From contig NW_025408679.1 in assembly GCF_020360975.1 (NCBI RefSeq), positions 1,364,001 through 1,428,000 of the forward strand: a stretch of 64,000 nucleotides of DNA, given 5' to 3'. How positions within the stretch are numbered: position 1 is the stretch's first letter; each line of letters opens with the position of its first letter. Shown piece by piece: positions 1 to 10,479 of this stretch. Under the pieces are notes generated by a model. The model was not told the origin of the DNA. It saw only the letters and a list, made by a program, of their open reading frames with translations, and searched no databases. Origin of the DNA: Hirsutella rhossiliensis (Eukaryota > Ascomycota > Sordariomycetes > Hypocreales > Ophiocordycipitaceae). The position numbers and the translations under genes are program-made.

Positions 1-805
1 AAGCTTTATATACCCTATTAAAGATTATAAGGAGGGCCTTATATACGTATTAAATAAGAAGGAAGCTAAAGGAGTCTAAGCTAAGGGCTTTCTTATTAAA
101 AGAGCTAAAAATAGCCCTCTTAATCTTAGGGTCTTTTAGCTCTAGCTAGTCCTCCTTAGCTATGCCCTTACTACTTATATAGCTTAAAGGCTCTTCTTTT
201 TCTAAGCTTTAAGAGGAGCTAAGGGTTAGAAAAATAGTTATTAAGAAGGCCTTATATTTTTCTATAAAGGTATTAGCTTTTATCTTTATCCCTTCTTATA
301 TATATAAGATACTAAGAAGGGTAAGTTTAGCTTTAGCCTTAATATAAAAAAAAACTATAAAGATATTCTTTCTTAATACTTTTATTAAGAAGCTCTCTTA
401 GTATTACTTTTTAATACCCTTAATAGTATACTTAAAGCTATTTTAAGCCTTTATAAAGCTCTTCTAGCTCTCTTTATCCTAGGCTAGCCTATAAGCCTAT
501 TAAGCTAAGCTTAGGACTTTCTAAAAGTAAGTTAGCTTATTAGTCTACTAAGGCTTAGATCCTTTATAAGGCGTCTTTTTTAGTATCGCTATATTTAATA
601 CCTTTATAAAGGTTCTTATTAAAAAGGAAGCTATCCCTTTTAAGTCGTTTCTTTTTATAGCCCTCTCTATAACTATAAGGAGGTCTTATTCCTTCTTAGC
701 TAAGTATTTTAAAAAGACCTTTTAGTTTACTTTCCTATAGTTATAAGTAGTAGGCGTAGCTAGTAAGGGCCTATTAGGGCCTCTTAAGCTAGCTTTAAAG
801 GCTAT
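1..805 (-). pseudogene. LINE-A minus copy: ORF2 relic, end of endonuclease to start of reverse transcriptase
   Basis: On the minus strand this stretch is colinear with 5250-6003 of the plus-strand LINE-A copy, so base 1 corresponds to about 6003 there. It belongs to ORF2 of a Tad1-like non-LTR retrotransposon, between the endonuclease and the reverse transcriptase core. The frame is full of TAA/TAG codons where Gln or Trp is expected, and no ATG remains, so it is dead. The window edge cuts it. It was once continuous with 1502-2107; the two are now separated by a solo LTR whose flanking gctat duplications (801-805 and 1502-1506) prove the join. The identification rests on the alignment I made by eye between the two inverted copies. 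Confidence 0.8.
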
Positions 806-1501
806 TATAAGAAGGTATAAGTAATAAGCATAGAATTAGGTAATTAATAACGTAAGCGGAAAGATCGGTTAAAGGATTATAGGGTAGGGTTTTATCCGGA
901 ATTTATAACGAGTATATAAAGGGCTAAATAATATATTAAAAGAATAGCGCTATAAAGGATACTTATAAACTTACTTATTCTATCTACTACTCCTAGGGAA
1001 ATCCTTTATCTTTTATAGACTATTGCTCGCCTACTAGTAGACTAATTAGTTAGCTTTCTAGTATATTCTATAGTACTTAAAAAGCTCTATCTATAGTATG
1101 TCTTCCTAACTTAGTAGGTGGTCTAATTATAACGTAATTATTAACGTAAGACTATAGGTTCTAGTATAAGTAGTAGATTTAACTAGAATGTTCTATGCCC
1201 TACCTATTCTCGTATCGCGGATATCTCTAGAACTGCTAGGCTAAAATAGGTAATAGGGTATCCGTTCTACTCGTAATTAACTTATGCATTTTATATATAT
1301 TTTATTTTATTAGGATAGGCTTATCTTAACCCGCGTTTCCTAAAGGAAGGTATAGATATCTAGTAAAGGTTTTTATCTTTAAGGGTTATTCCCTTAGACT
1401 ATATTATAGAGCTACTTTTTACTAGCTTATTTTATAGAGCCTCCCTATGCCTATTATTTCTTTATAATAGTAAAATAAGAATATAAAGGTATATTCTTAT
1501 A
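806..1501 (-). repeat. Solo LTR of Copia-A
   Basis: This 696-bp block matches the two LTRs of Copia-A (33710-34404 and 56815-57510) end to end, in the same orientation. It is flanked by a 5-bp target duplication, gctat (801-805 and 1502-1506), and the flanks rejoin the LINE-A sequence. No internal Copia sequence is attached, so it is a solo LTR left by LTR-LTR recombination. Its ends read tata...tata on this strand, which is what a canonical TG...CA LTR becomes after CA-to-TA mutation. A few TG sites survive inside (for example near 1097 and 1188-1196). Confidence 0.93.
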
Positions 1502-2107
1502 GCTATAGGCTTATAGTTTAAGCTTATAGCCTTTTAAAAGTAAAGGTTAGCTTAGGTTAGCTATTTAAAAGGGCTATAAAAAGCAAGGTTTATAACTAAG
1601 GCCCCTTTTAAGCCTTTCTTTTAATAGGTAGTTTTTATAGCTACCTTAAGGTATATTAATAAGGAAGCTTTATAGCGGTCGAGCTAGCTAATAACTACTT
1701 TTACTTTATAAGCTTTAAAGGGTTTTATAAAAAGGTTCTAATAAAAGTAATATAAGTTAAAGTCCCTTACTAATAAGAAAGGCTATTATAAAAGTTAGGC
1801 TATTAGTAATAGCCTTTTTATTATAAAGGGCCCTTACTAGCCTTAGCTAGCTAAGGCCCTTTTAACCCTTTTTTTATTATATAAGTTAATAAAGGTAAAT
1901 AGCTTAGTACCTTTTACCTTTATAGCTTATATATTAAGGTCGTAAAAGAGGTTAAAGCTAAGGCTAGCTTTTATCTAAGCTTCTTTTCTTTTATAAGCTA
2001 TAACCTTAAGCCTCTTAGCGAGTTTAAGAAAGTTAGTAAAGGAGAAATAGGTTATAATATTATAGGCTAAATACTATATAGGGATATAGCTATTATTAAT
2101 CTTATAA
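1502..2107 (-). pseudogene. LINE-A minus copy: ORF2 endonuclease relic
   Basis: Read on the minus strand, this is the same sequence as about 4628-5235 of the plus-strand LINE-A: the N-terminal apurinic-like endonuclease region of ORF2. The block around 1755-1775 is the reverse complement of the GDFN-type motif region at 4965-4985. The right edge at about 2107 is where similarity to the minus copy stops and the inserted plus-strand LINE begins; the missing continuation resumes at about 8648. It is heavily mutated, with TAA/TAG replacing Gln/Trp codons, and non-functional. Confidence comes from extended inverted similarity, not from a profile search. Confidence 0.8.
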
Positions 2108-2720
2108 AAGTAAGTATAATAGTATAGGTATTACTTAAATAGTTAATAAGTATATAGTTAATAAGTATAGTTAATTAATAAGCTAAGTAGCTTAGTTAAT
2201 TTCGTTACTATTTATTATATATATATAATATATTATATATAGTAAAAGGGGGTAGTAGCGCGACTATAGCCTATACCCTTTTAAGTTTACTTTATAATAT
2301 ATTAACTAAGCTACCTATTAGTTATAGGTTTAAGTCCCTATATATAAAGCTAGATAAGCGTATATATATATAAGCGCTATAGCTTAAAGGCATATATATA
2401 ATATAGGTAGCGGGAGATCTTAACCTAAGCTAATAGGTAGTATAGTACCTAAGAGTAATAGCTTATTAACTAAGGAAAGGGAGAGAGTATAAGAAGAAAC
2501 TATATATAAGAGTCTAAGCCTTACTTAGATAGTTAATAAGTATATAGTAAGTAAATATATAGTTAATAAGTATAGTTAATTAATAAACTAAGTAGCTTAG
2601 TTAATTTTATTACTTTTTATTATATATATATAATATATTATATATAGTAAAAGGGGGTAGTAGCGCTATTATAGCCTATACCCTCTTAGGTTTACTTTAT
2701 AATAGTAAGGCTCTTATAGT
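2108..2720 (+). repeat. Tandem direct repeats at the LINE-A 5' end
   Basis: Two copies of a block of roughly 175 bp (about 2125-2300 and 2520-2700) share the same succession: a run of agttaataagtata-type sequence, a palindromic stretch around agctacttag, a TA-rich segment, and a conserved gggggtagtagcgc motif near 2247 and 2651. Unit spacing is about 395 bp; the second unit is incomplete. The block lies exactly between the minus-strand LINE fragment and the first LINE-A coding relic, so I read it as the 5' untranslated region of LINE-A with monomer-like repeats. No open frame is supported here. Confidence 0.6.
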
Positions 2721-2899
2721 AAGATATAGTCCGCTTTTATCTTTTAATAAAAGGGATATCTTTTTAGCTAACTTTTTAAAACTAAGCTTAAAATATAAAA
2801 AAATAAATATACTAAAAACCGCCGTAAATAGTATATTACGCCCCCTAAGTATAGCCTTATATAGCTACTAGTAGGTACGTAATATACTACTAAAGATTA

Positions 2900-4590
2900 T
2901 AAATTAAATAAGGTTCTTTTTTATATAAGTAGAAAACTCTTCCTTACCCTTACTAACTAAAGGTATATACCCTTTACTAACTAAACTTAGCTTAGACCTA
3001 ACTTAGGACCTTAGCTTAGACTTAAGGAGGGCCCTTTTAACTTTAACCCCCTCCTTTAACTTAAGGGTCGAAATAAGTACCTTAAAAGCTAAGGCTTACT
3101 TAAAAAAAGCTTTAAAAGGCTAATACCTTTTAAGGACCTTAAAAGAAAGGTCTAGGACCTAAGACTAGGACTTAAAGGATATTAAGATAGAAGATAATAC
3201 CTAGCTTATATTAAAGACTAGCTTCTTTAAGCCTAGCCTAGCCTTACCTTAGGCTAGCTACTTTTAGCTTAACTAGCCCTTAAAGTAAGTAAAGGGGTAA
3301 TTATTAGCCTTATACCTATCCGATCTATATTTTAATACTTATAGTAGACTTAGCCTTAGCTTTAGTACCCCTTTCCTAAGGACTAAGCCTAGGGATTCTT
3401 TAAATAAGCCTTTTAAGCCCTTAAAGAAGCTTAAAAAATTAAACCCTTTTATAAGACCTTTATAAAAGGGCTTAAGAAGGTAGCTATAAGGACCCTAGAC
3501 TACTAATAGCCCTTATAATAGCCCTTATACTAGCCTAAGGCCGCTTAATAGCTTAAGGCTACCTAAGGAAACCTTAAAGTAAGCTTATAAGCTTAGGTTA
3601 CTATAAAGAAGGCGCTTAAGGCTCTAGCTAAGGCCCTAGCTAAGTCTTTAGTAAAAGCCTTAGTAAAAGCCCTAACTAAGGTTATTGCTAAGAGGAACGT
3701 AAAAGAAGACTTTTAATTTATCTTAAAGCTAAAAAAGAAATCGCTAATACTAATTATTAACTTTAATACTTTTTATAATAAGCTTAATAAAGCTATAAAG
3801 GAACTAGCTATATTAGCTCTATTAACTTTAAATAAAGGTAATATAGTTATAATAATAAAGGCCTTATATATAATAAAGAAGCTTTTAAAGTAATAAGAAA
3901 AGTAGTCCTTATACTTTAAGGAGCTACTTATTAAATCGGCCGACCTTCTTACTAGCTAAACTAAGCTACTATCTTAGAGCGTCCCTAACCTTTTAAAGAC
4001 CCTTATCCTTAATATCTTTACTATAAAAGCTTAAACCTTTAGCGGGATTAATATCCTAAGGTAGCTTAGGTAGCTAAGTACCTTAGGCTTAACGTAAAAG
4101 GTAGGATATATTATCTTAATAGTTCTTTTAAAAGCTATAAGGGCCGAATACTAAAAAAAAGCCTTTATATAATAAGTCTATAGATTTAAGTTAAGGCCTA
4201 TAAGGAATATACTATATATATATAGTATTATAAGTGCCTTTCTTTTAGCTATAACCCTTAGACCTATTAATAGCTTATTAAGTATACCTTTTACTTAAAA
4301 AAGTACTTAACTAAGGACTATAACTACCTTAGCTATATAGCTAGTTAAGGCTACTCTTAATTTAAGGTTTAATACTATAATAATAAAAGAGAGTACCTTA
4401 TAACTAATAAGGTATAATATATAGGTTATAAGGGAATAACTAATACTTAATAGCCTTAGCCCCCTTATACTTATAGGGCCCTTAAAGCCCCTTAGGCCCC
4501 TTAGGCCTAACTATAACCCTATTAGTATTATATAGTATAATACTAATAAGTAGGAAATAGCTAACCTATTAATCTTAAAGTAAGCCTTAA
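2900..4590 (+). pseudogene. LINE-A ORF1 relic (RNA-binding gag-like protein)
   Basis: The plus-strand frame through 3590-4500 reads as a Lys/Ala/Leu-rich protein interrupted only by TAA/TAG, including an ALAKALAKSLVKALVKAL-like helical stretch at about 3625-3680. It is followed by a conserved block (TFSGINILRQLRQLSTLG-like, about 4030-4090) that recurs, inverted, at 9140-9210. Its position upstream of the endonuclease/RT frame and its basic, helical character fit ORF1 of Tad1-type LINEs. A Cys/His knuckle is plausible around 4270-4390 but is blurred, because TGT/TGC codons have become TAT/TAC. The start is arbitrary since no ATG survives. Confidence 0.6.
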
Positions 4591-4599
4591 AAATAAAAG

Positions 4600-7500
4600 T
4601 AAACCTTATCTTATTATAAAAGCCTTACCTTTATAAGATTAATAATAGCTATATCCTTATATAGTATCTAGCTTATAATATTATAACCCTTATCCTTTTT
4701 ATTAACTTTCTTAAGCTTATTAAAAGGCTTAGGGTTATAGCTTATAAAAGGAGGGAAGCTTAAATAAAAGCTAGCCTTAGCTTTAACCTCTTTTACGATC
4801 TTAATATATAGGCTATAAAGGTAAAAGGTATTAAACCGTTTACCCTTATTAACTTATATAATAAAAAAGAGGTTAAAGGGGCCTTAGCTAGCTAAAGCTA
4901 GTAAGGGCCCTTTATAATAAAAAGGCTACTACTAATAGCTTAGCTTTTAAAGTAGCCCTTTTTATTAGTAAGGGACTTTAACTTATACTACCTTTAATAG
5001 AACTTATTTATAAAACCCTTTAAGGCCTATAAAGTAAAAGCTTTTATTAGCTAGCTCGACCGCTATAAAGCTTCCTTATTAATAGACCTTAAGGTAGCTA
5101 TAAAAAGTACTTATTAAAGGGAAGGCTTAAAAGGGGCCTTAGTTATAGACCTTACTTTTTATAGCCCTTTTAAATAACTAACCTAAGCTAACTTTTACTT
5201 TTTATAAGCTATAGGCTTAGATAATAAGCCTATAGCCTTTAAAGCTAGCTTAAGGGGCCTTAATAAACCCTTACTAGCTAGGCCTACTACTTATAATTAT
5301 AAGAAAGTAAACTAAAAAGTATTCTTAGAATACTTAGTTAAGAAGAAATATAACCTCTTTAAAGCTATAGAAAGAGCTATAAAAAGAGATAACTTAAAAG
5401 GGATAGCTTCCCTTTTAATAAAAACCTTTATAAAGGCCTTAAATATAGTAATACTAAAAAAAAAGCCTTAAGCTTAGCTTAATAAGCTTATAAGCTAGCC
5501 TAAGATAAAGAGAGCTAAAGGAGCTTTATAAAGGCCTAAAATAGCTTTAAGTATATTATTAAAGCTATTAAAAAGTATTATTAAGAGAGTTTCTAAGTAA
5601 AAGTAATAAGAAAGGACGTTTTTATAGCCTTTTCCTGTACTAAGGCTAGAGCTAACCCTATCCTTCTTAGTATCTTATATATAAAAGAAAAAATAAAGGT
5701 AAAAGCTAATACTTTTATAGAAAAATATAAGGCCTTTTTAACGACCTTTTTCCTAACCCTAGACCCTAGCCCTAGCCCCTTTCTTAGCCCCCTTTAAAGC
5801 CTAGAAAAAAAAGAGCCTTTAAGCTATATAAGTAATAAGGGTATAAATAAGTAAGACTAGCTAAAGCTAAAGAACCTTAAGATTAAGAGGGCTATTTTTA
5901 GCTCTTTTAGTAAAAAAGCCCTTAGCTTAGACTATCTTAGCTTCCTCCCTATTTAATATATATATAAGGCTATCCCTATAGTTTTTAATAGGGCCTATAA
6001 AGCTTTATTTAACTAAGTATACTACCTTAAAGTATAAAAGAAAGCTATATAAATTATACTTCTTAAGTAAAATAAGCTAGACTATATTATTCTTAAGGCC
6101 TATAAGGTTATAAGTCTACTTAACCTTTTAAGAAAGGTCCTTAAAAAGCTATATACTACTTAGCTAAGCTATTTAGCTAATATAGCTAGGCTATTAAACC
6201 TTATATAGCTAAAGGGATAAAAATAATAGTTAGCTACAAATATAGCCTTCCTTATTTTATACTATATCTAAAAGAAGTAAGAGTTAAATAAGAAGGCTAT
6301 TACTAGTACCCTTTTATTAAATATAAAGGGCGCCTTTAATTTTATATTAAAGGAATAGCTTATAAGGGTCCTAAGGGACTTAAACCTCCTTAAGGCCCTT
6401 ATAAGCTAAGTATACTACTTCCTTACTAAAAGGAAGATTAAGCTAGCCTTTAAAGGGTAAGTCTAGCCCCTTATAAACTTAGTAATAAAAGTACTTTAAA
6501 GGTCTCTTATTAGCTTTATTTTATTCCTTTTATATATAAGGGAGATACTAGCGACTAAGGGATGCTAGCTATCTTATGTAAATAACTTTAATATCGTTAT
6601 AATATCGACCTTAGTTAAGAAGAACGTTTATTAGCTAAAAGTAATAGCTACTAACCTATTTAAATAAGTTAAAGACTAAGGGGTTTACTTTAACTATTTA
6701 AAAATAAAACTTATTTACTTTAATAAGTAATAGTAGCTTATTTTAGACGGTATAATAGTAAGAGGCTTATTTTTTAAGGTAAAGCCTTTAATATAGTAGC
6801 TAGGGGTCTTCTTTAATTCTAAGCTCTTATTTAAATAATATATTAAAAAGAAGGTAGCCTTTATATAAGCTATTTTTAAAAGACTATCTTACTTAACCTC
6901 TATATAAAAAGACCTATTATTTAGAGCCTTTAAATAGCTTTACTAAGCTTATATAACCTTTATAGTAAATTATAAGGCCTAGCTTTAGTATAAGGGGCCT
7001 AAGACCTTTAAGAGCTTAATAAAGCTATTTTAAAGGCTTTAAAACTAAGCTTTTTTAAAGGTCTTAAGGGCCTTTAAAGGATCCCTTATTAAGGCTTTAA
7101 AGGCTTAAGTAGCCCTACCGCTACTAAAGGTATAATTTAAAAGAGTATACTTTTCTTATACCCTTTAAACCTTATACTTCTTACTTAGTTACTTTATAAA
7201 GTAAGCTTATAACCTAGCTATATAAGACGACCTTACTAACTTAGGCTTTAACTTAAGGGCCTTAAGCTATATTAAGCTATAAATATAGCTTTTTTACTTC
7301 CTTAAAGGCCTAGTAGCTTTTATAGGACTTAATTATAACTTAGAAAGAAGGAAAGCTAGCTAGGAGCCCTTATAGGCCTTAGAGCCTAAGGCTTTTATTA
7401 TAATAATAAAGGCCTTTAAGCCCTTAGCTAAGAAGTAGTACTAACGCCTCTTAGCTAGCTTAGCTAGCTTAAAAGACTTTAAGTTATAGCCCTTAGCCTT

Positions 7501-8440
7501 TTATATTAATAGCTTTAAAAGGTGCTTTAAAGGATCCCTTATAAAGACTAATACTTACTCCTTTTATAAAATAGGCCTAGAAAATAAGCTTATTAAAGCG
7601 TACTATAAGAAGCTAGGGCCCTTAATTAAAGTAGCTAATATAAGGTTATTTATAATACTAAGGGTCTTAAATAACCTAGCTAAGAGGCCTTAGCCCTTAA
7701 GGCTTAGCCCTCTTAACCCCCTTATAAATACTTATATCTTTATAAATAGCTAGGCTATTATAAGGAAAGTTATAGGTTTCTTAGACCTAGCTATATATAT
7801 TAAAAGGCTCTTATTTAGCTTAAAAGCCTTTTATAATATATAGCTATATTAGTACCCTAGCTACCTAAGGATCTTTAGTAATAAGCTTATTAACTAGCTA
7901 GCTAAAAAAGGCTTAAGGGCCTTTACTTAAGGGACCCCTTTAGTTTTTATTAGCTACTTATAAAGAAAGGTCTAGTAAGCTACTAAGGACTATTAAAAAG
8001 GACTTTAGGCTACTAAGGTAGTTAAAGGCCTTAGGGCTAAGGGCCTAGGTAAATACTATATATCTATTTAAAAGACCCCCCGCCTAGCCCTTAGCTTAGA
8101 AAAGGACCTTATAAGGAGGCCGAGGCTAACCTTCTTACCTTTTTACTAGCTCTTCTTTAAAGCTAGCTTCTTATTTTTCTTTCTAAAAAGAACTAATAAG
8201 GTAGATTAAGACGACTACTACTATAGCTAAGGAAGATATATAGCTAGGCACTTTATCTTAAAGTACCTAAACTATAAGAAGGAAAGAAAGGTCCTTTATT
8301 AAATATTTAAGAGATAGGAGGGGGCCCTTAGCCTACTTATTTTTTATAGCTTTAAGGAAGGAAGGGAAGCCCTTTTAATCTTCTTTACTAAAATAAAGAT
8401 AGGGATAGCTAAGTAGCTTAAAAAGGAGTAACCTAAGGGC
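4600..8440 (+). pseudogene. LINE-A ORF2 relic: endonuclease, reverse transcriptase, RNase H, CCHC tail
   Basis: Domains in order. Endonuclease at about 4780-5300, with a degraded GDFN motif reading RDFN near 4970-4983. Reverse transcriptase at about 5900-6900, with LLLNIKGAFN at 6311-6340 (LLLDVKGAFN in the family) and the catalytic YVDD motif reading YVNN at 6575-6586, followed by FNIV. RNase H at about 7735-7960, with FINSQA (FIDSQA) and a later NKLINQLAKKG block (NELADQLAKEG). A C-terminal Cys/His region at about 8205-8275, with cysteines turned to tyrosine. The catalytic Asp changes to Asn fit G-to-A mutation at TG sites. Stops are TAA/TAG only. The protein would copy LINE RNA at a nicked genomic target; this copy cannot. 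Confidence 0.85.
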
Positions 8441-8627
8441 CCTAGGGCCCTTAAAAAGGAAAATTACTATATAGGAGGAACTAAACTAACCTTTCCTTTA
8501 TCTTTACCTTTATAGCTACCCTTTCCTTAATTAATTATAAGCCCTTAGGCTCTATAGCTAGCTAGAACTACTAATAAGGGCATAGGCCCTTATTAGCCTC
8601 GCTATAGCCTTAAAAGCTATATATAAG

Positions 8628-8647
8628 TAATAATAATAAATAAAAAA
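8628..8647 (+). other. TAA-rich 3' tail of LINE-A
   Basis: A short taataataataaataaa run marks the change from LINE-A plus-strand sequence to the resumed minus-strand LINE copy. Short A-rich or TAA simple tails are usual 3' ends of fungal LINEs; LINE-B ends in a similar (TAA)n at its left edge near 44124. Confidence 0.65.
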
Positions 8648-9381
8648 TTCTACTTTTATTTCTAAAGCTTACTATAAAATTAATAGGTTAGCTATTTCCT
8701 ACTTATTAGTATTATACTATATAATACTAATAAGGTTATAGTTAAGCTTAAGGGGATTAAAGGGCTTTAAAGGCCTTATAAGTATAAAGGGGCTAAGGCT
8801 ATTAAGTATTAAGTATTCCCTTATAGACTTTATATTATACTTTATTAGTTATAAGATACTCTTTCTTATAGTTATAATATTAAACCTTAAAGTAAGAGTA
8901 GCTTTAGCTAGCCTTATAGCTAAGGTAGTTATAGTCCTTAGTTAAGTACTTTTCTAAGTAAAAGGTATACTTAATAGGCTATTAATAGGTTTAAAGGTTA
9001 TAGCTAAAGAAAAGGTACTTATAATACTATATATATATAGTATATTTCTTATAAGCCTTAACTTAAACTTATAGACCTAATTATATAAAGGCCCTTTTTT
9101 TAGTATTTAGCCCTTATAGCCTTTAAAGGGATTATAAAGATAATAGATCTTACCTTTTAAGTTAAGCTTAGGGTGCCTAGCTACCTAAGCTACCCTAGGA
9201 TATCGATCCCGCTAAAGGTTTTAGCTTCTATAGTAAAGATATTAAGTATAAGGGTCTTTAAGAGGTTAGGAACGCTTTAAGCTATTAGCTTAGTTTAGCT
9301 AGGAAGAAGGTTAGCCGATTTAATAGGTAGCTCCTTAAAGTATAAGGACTACTTTTCTTACTACTTTAGATGCTTCTTTAC
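8648..9381 (-). pseudogene. LINE-A minus copy: ORF1 relic
   Basis: On the minus strand this matches about 3870-4605 of LINE-A: the downstream half of ORF1. It is the part of the inverted LINE copy that lies upstream of 1502-2107, from which the plus-strand LINE-A insertion separated it. The right edge coincides with the Gypsy-A insertion; its last 5 bp (tttac, 9377-9381) are the Gypsy-A target duplication. After Gypsy-A (from 19372) I could not follow the LINE convincingly, so the copy may have ended close to there. Confidence 0.78.
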
Positions 9382-10067
9382 TATTATATACTAGTCCCTT
9401 AGTATAGGGCTAGTACGTTAACCTTACCGTTTACCTAGATCTAGTATAGGTCTAATAAGTAATTAAATAGACTAGCTACTATATATAATTAAATATATTA
9501 TATAGACTAGCTACTATACGTTATTACGCGTATTAAATATAAACTAGCTACTAGTCTTATAAGTTAAAGTAAGAGTAGTAATAACTATTTATATTCTTCT
9601 TTACCCGCCTAAGATCTAGTAGGTTCTCTATCTTCTATATATATTATAGCGAGCGTAGGACCTTACTTAGGGCTTTAACCGAGTAATATCTTAACCTTAT
9701 AATCGTGCGATAGTAGTATAGCGTATTAGCGGTATTTCTTAGTATTTTCCCTAGGTAGGTATAAGTATTTCTTTATAATTTCCTTACTATATCCTTATAG
9801 TAACTTCTTAGGGAAATATCGGTATAATCCTTAAGGAACTATTATTACTTAGGAAATTATAGTATATTTCCTATATAATATATCCTTAGGGGAAATCTCT
9901 ATAAAATATCTATATAATCCGCTCGGTTATTATTTCTAGAATTTCTAGGTAATTTCCTAGAGTTTACTTAATAGCTTCTAGGTTCCTTTTTTTACGGGGA
10001 GCCTTAAGGAGGGAGGCCGATATCGTTATAAGTACCTAGATTATCGACTATAAGGTATCCTATAATA
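9382..10067 (-). repeat. Gypsy-A 3' LTR (left)
   Basis: 686 bp, the same length as its partner at 18681-19366 and alignable throughout. It keeps more CG sites than the right LTR (for example near 9653, 9707 and 9820, where the right copy has TA). No promoter motif can be trusted in such mutated sequence. Confidence 0.92.
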
Positions 10068-10479
10068 AATACCTAGGGCGAAAGAATTAACTAACGTCCT
10101 TATTAGTCTCCCGCGGTATTTAGGTAGGAGTCGCGCTAATAGGAAATTATAGTAAAGTTATATAGATTTCTAAGGTTAGTATAAGGAATAACTTATCTTT
10201 TATCTAAAATATAACTTAGTATAACTAATACTAAGGGCGCGAGGCGGCTAAGCTAGGAGTAAAATACTACTAAGACCGGGGGCGCTAGGTAGCTAAACTA
10301 GGGTAATAAATAAGTAGGGCTAGGGGCGTAGTATAGCTAAGCTAGGGAAAACTAATTATAACTAAGGGCGCTCTATAGCTAAGCTAGTAATAAAATAAAT
10401 AAGGCTAGGGATACTATAAAGCTAACTTAGTAACCGACCGTCTTATATTATAAGGGCAAGGGTAGGGCGGGGGATTTCC

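Larger units (their letters stand above)
2108..8647 (+). mobile_element. LINE-A: full-length Tad1-like non-LTR retrotransposon (RIP-dead)
   Basis: About 6.5 kb, with 5' direct repeats, an ORF1 relic, an ORF2 relic (endonuclease, reverse transcriptase, RNase H, C-terminal Cys/His motif) and a short TAA-rich 3' tail at 8628-8647. It is inserted into an inverted copy of its own family: sequence left of 2108 and right of 8647 aligns to adjacent positions (about 4628 and 4605) of this same element. I could not define a clean target duplication. The order of domains is that of the fungal Tad1 clade. All frames carry many TAA/TAG and almost no ATG. Confidence 0.8.

Noticed and set aside
2316..2345. 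tRNA-like T-arm (ataggtttaagtccctat) near a gctacc segment
   Set aside because: It resembles a B-box after RIP, but the T stem pairs poorly and I could not build acceptor, D and anticodon arms. It is more likely part of the LINE 5' repeats or a very decayed SINE-like fragment.
9382..10067. Interpretation of the left Gypsy-A LTR as a solo LTR
   Set aside because: The right LTR at 18681-19366 has the same length and the outer tttac duplications match, so they belong to one complete element.
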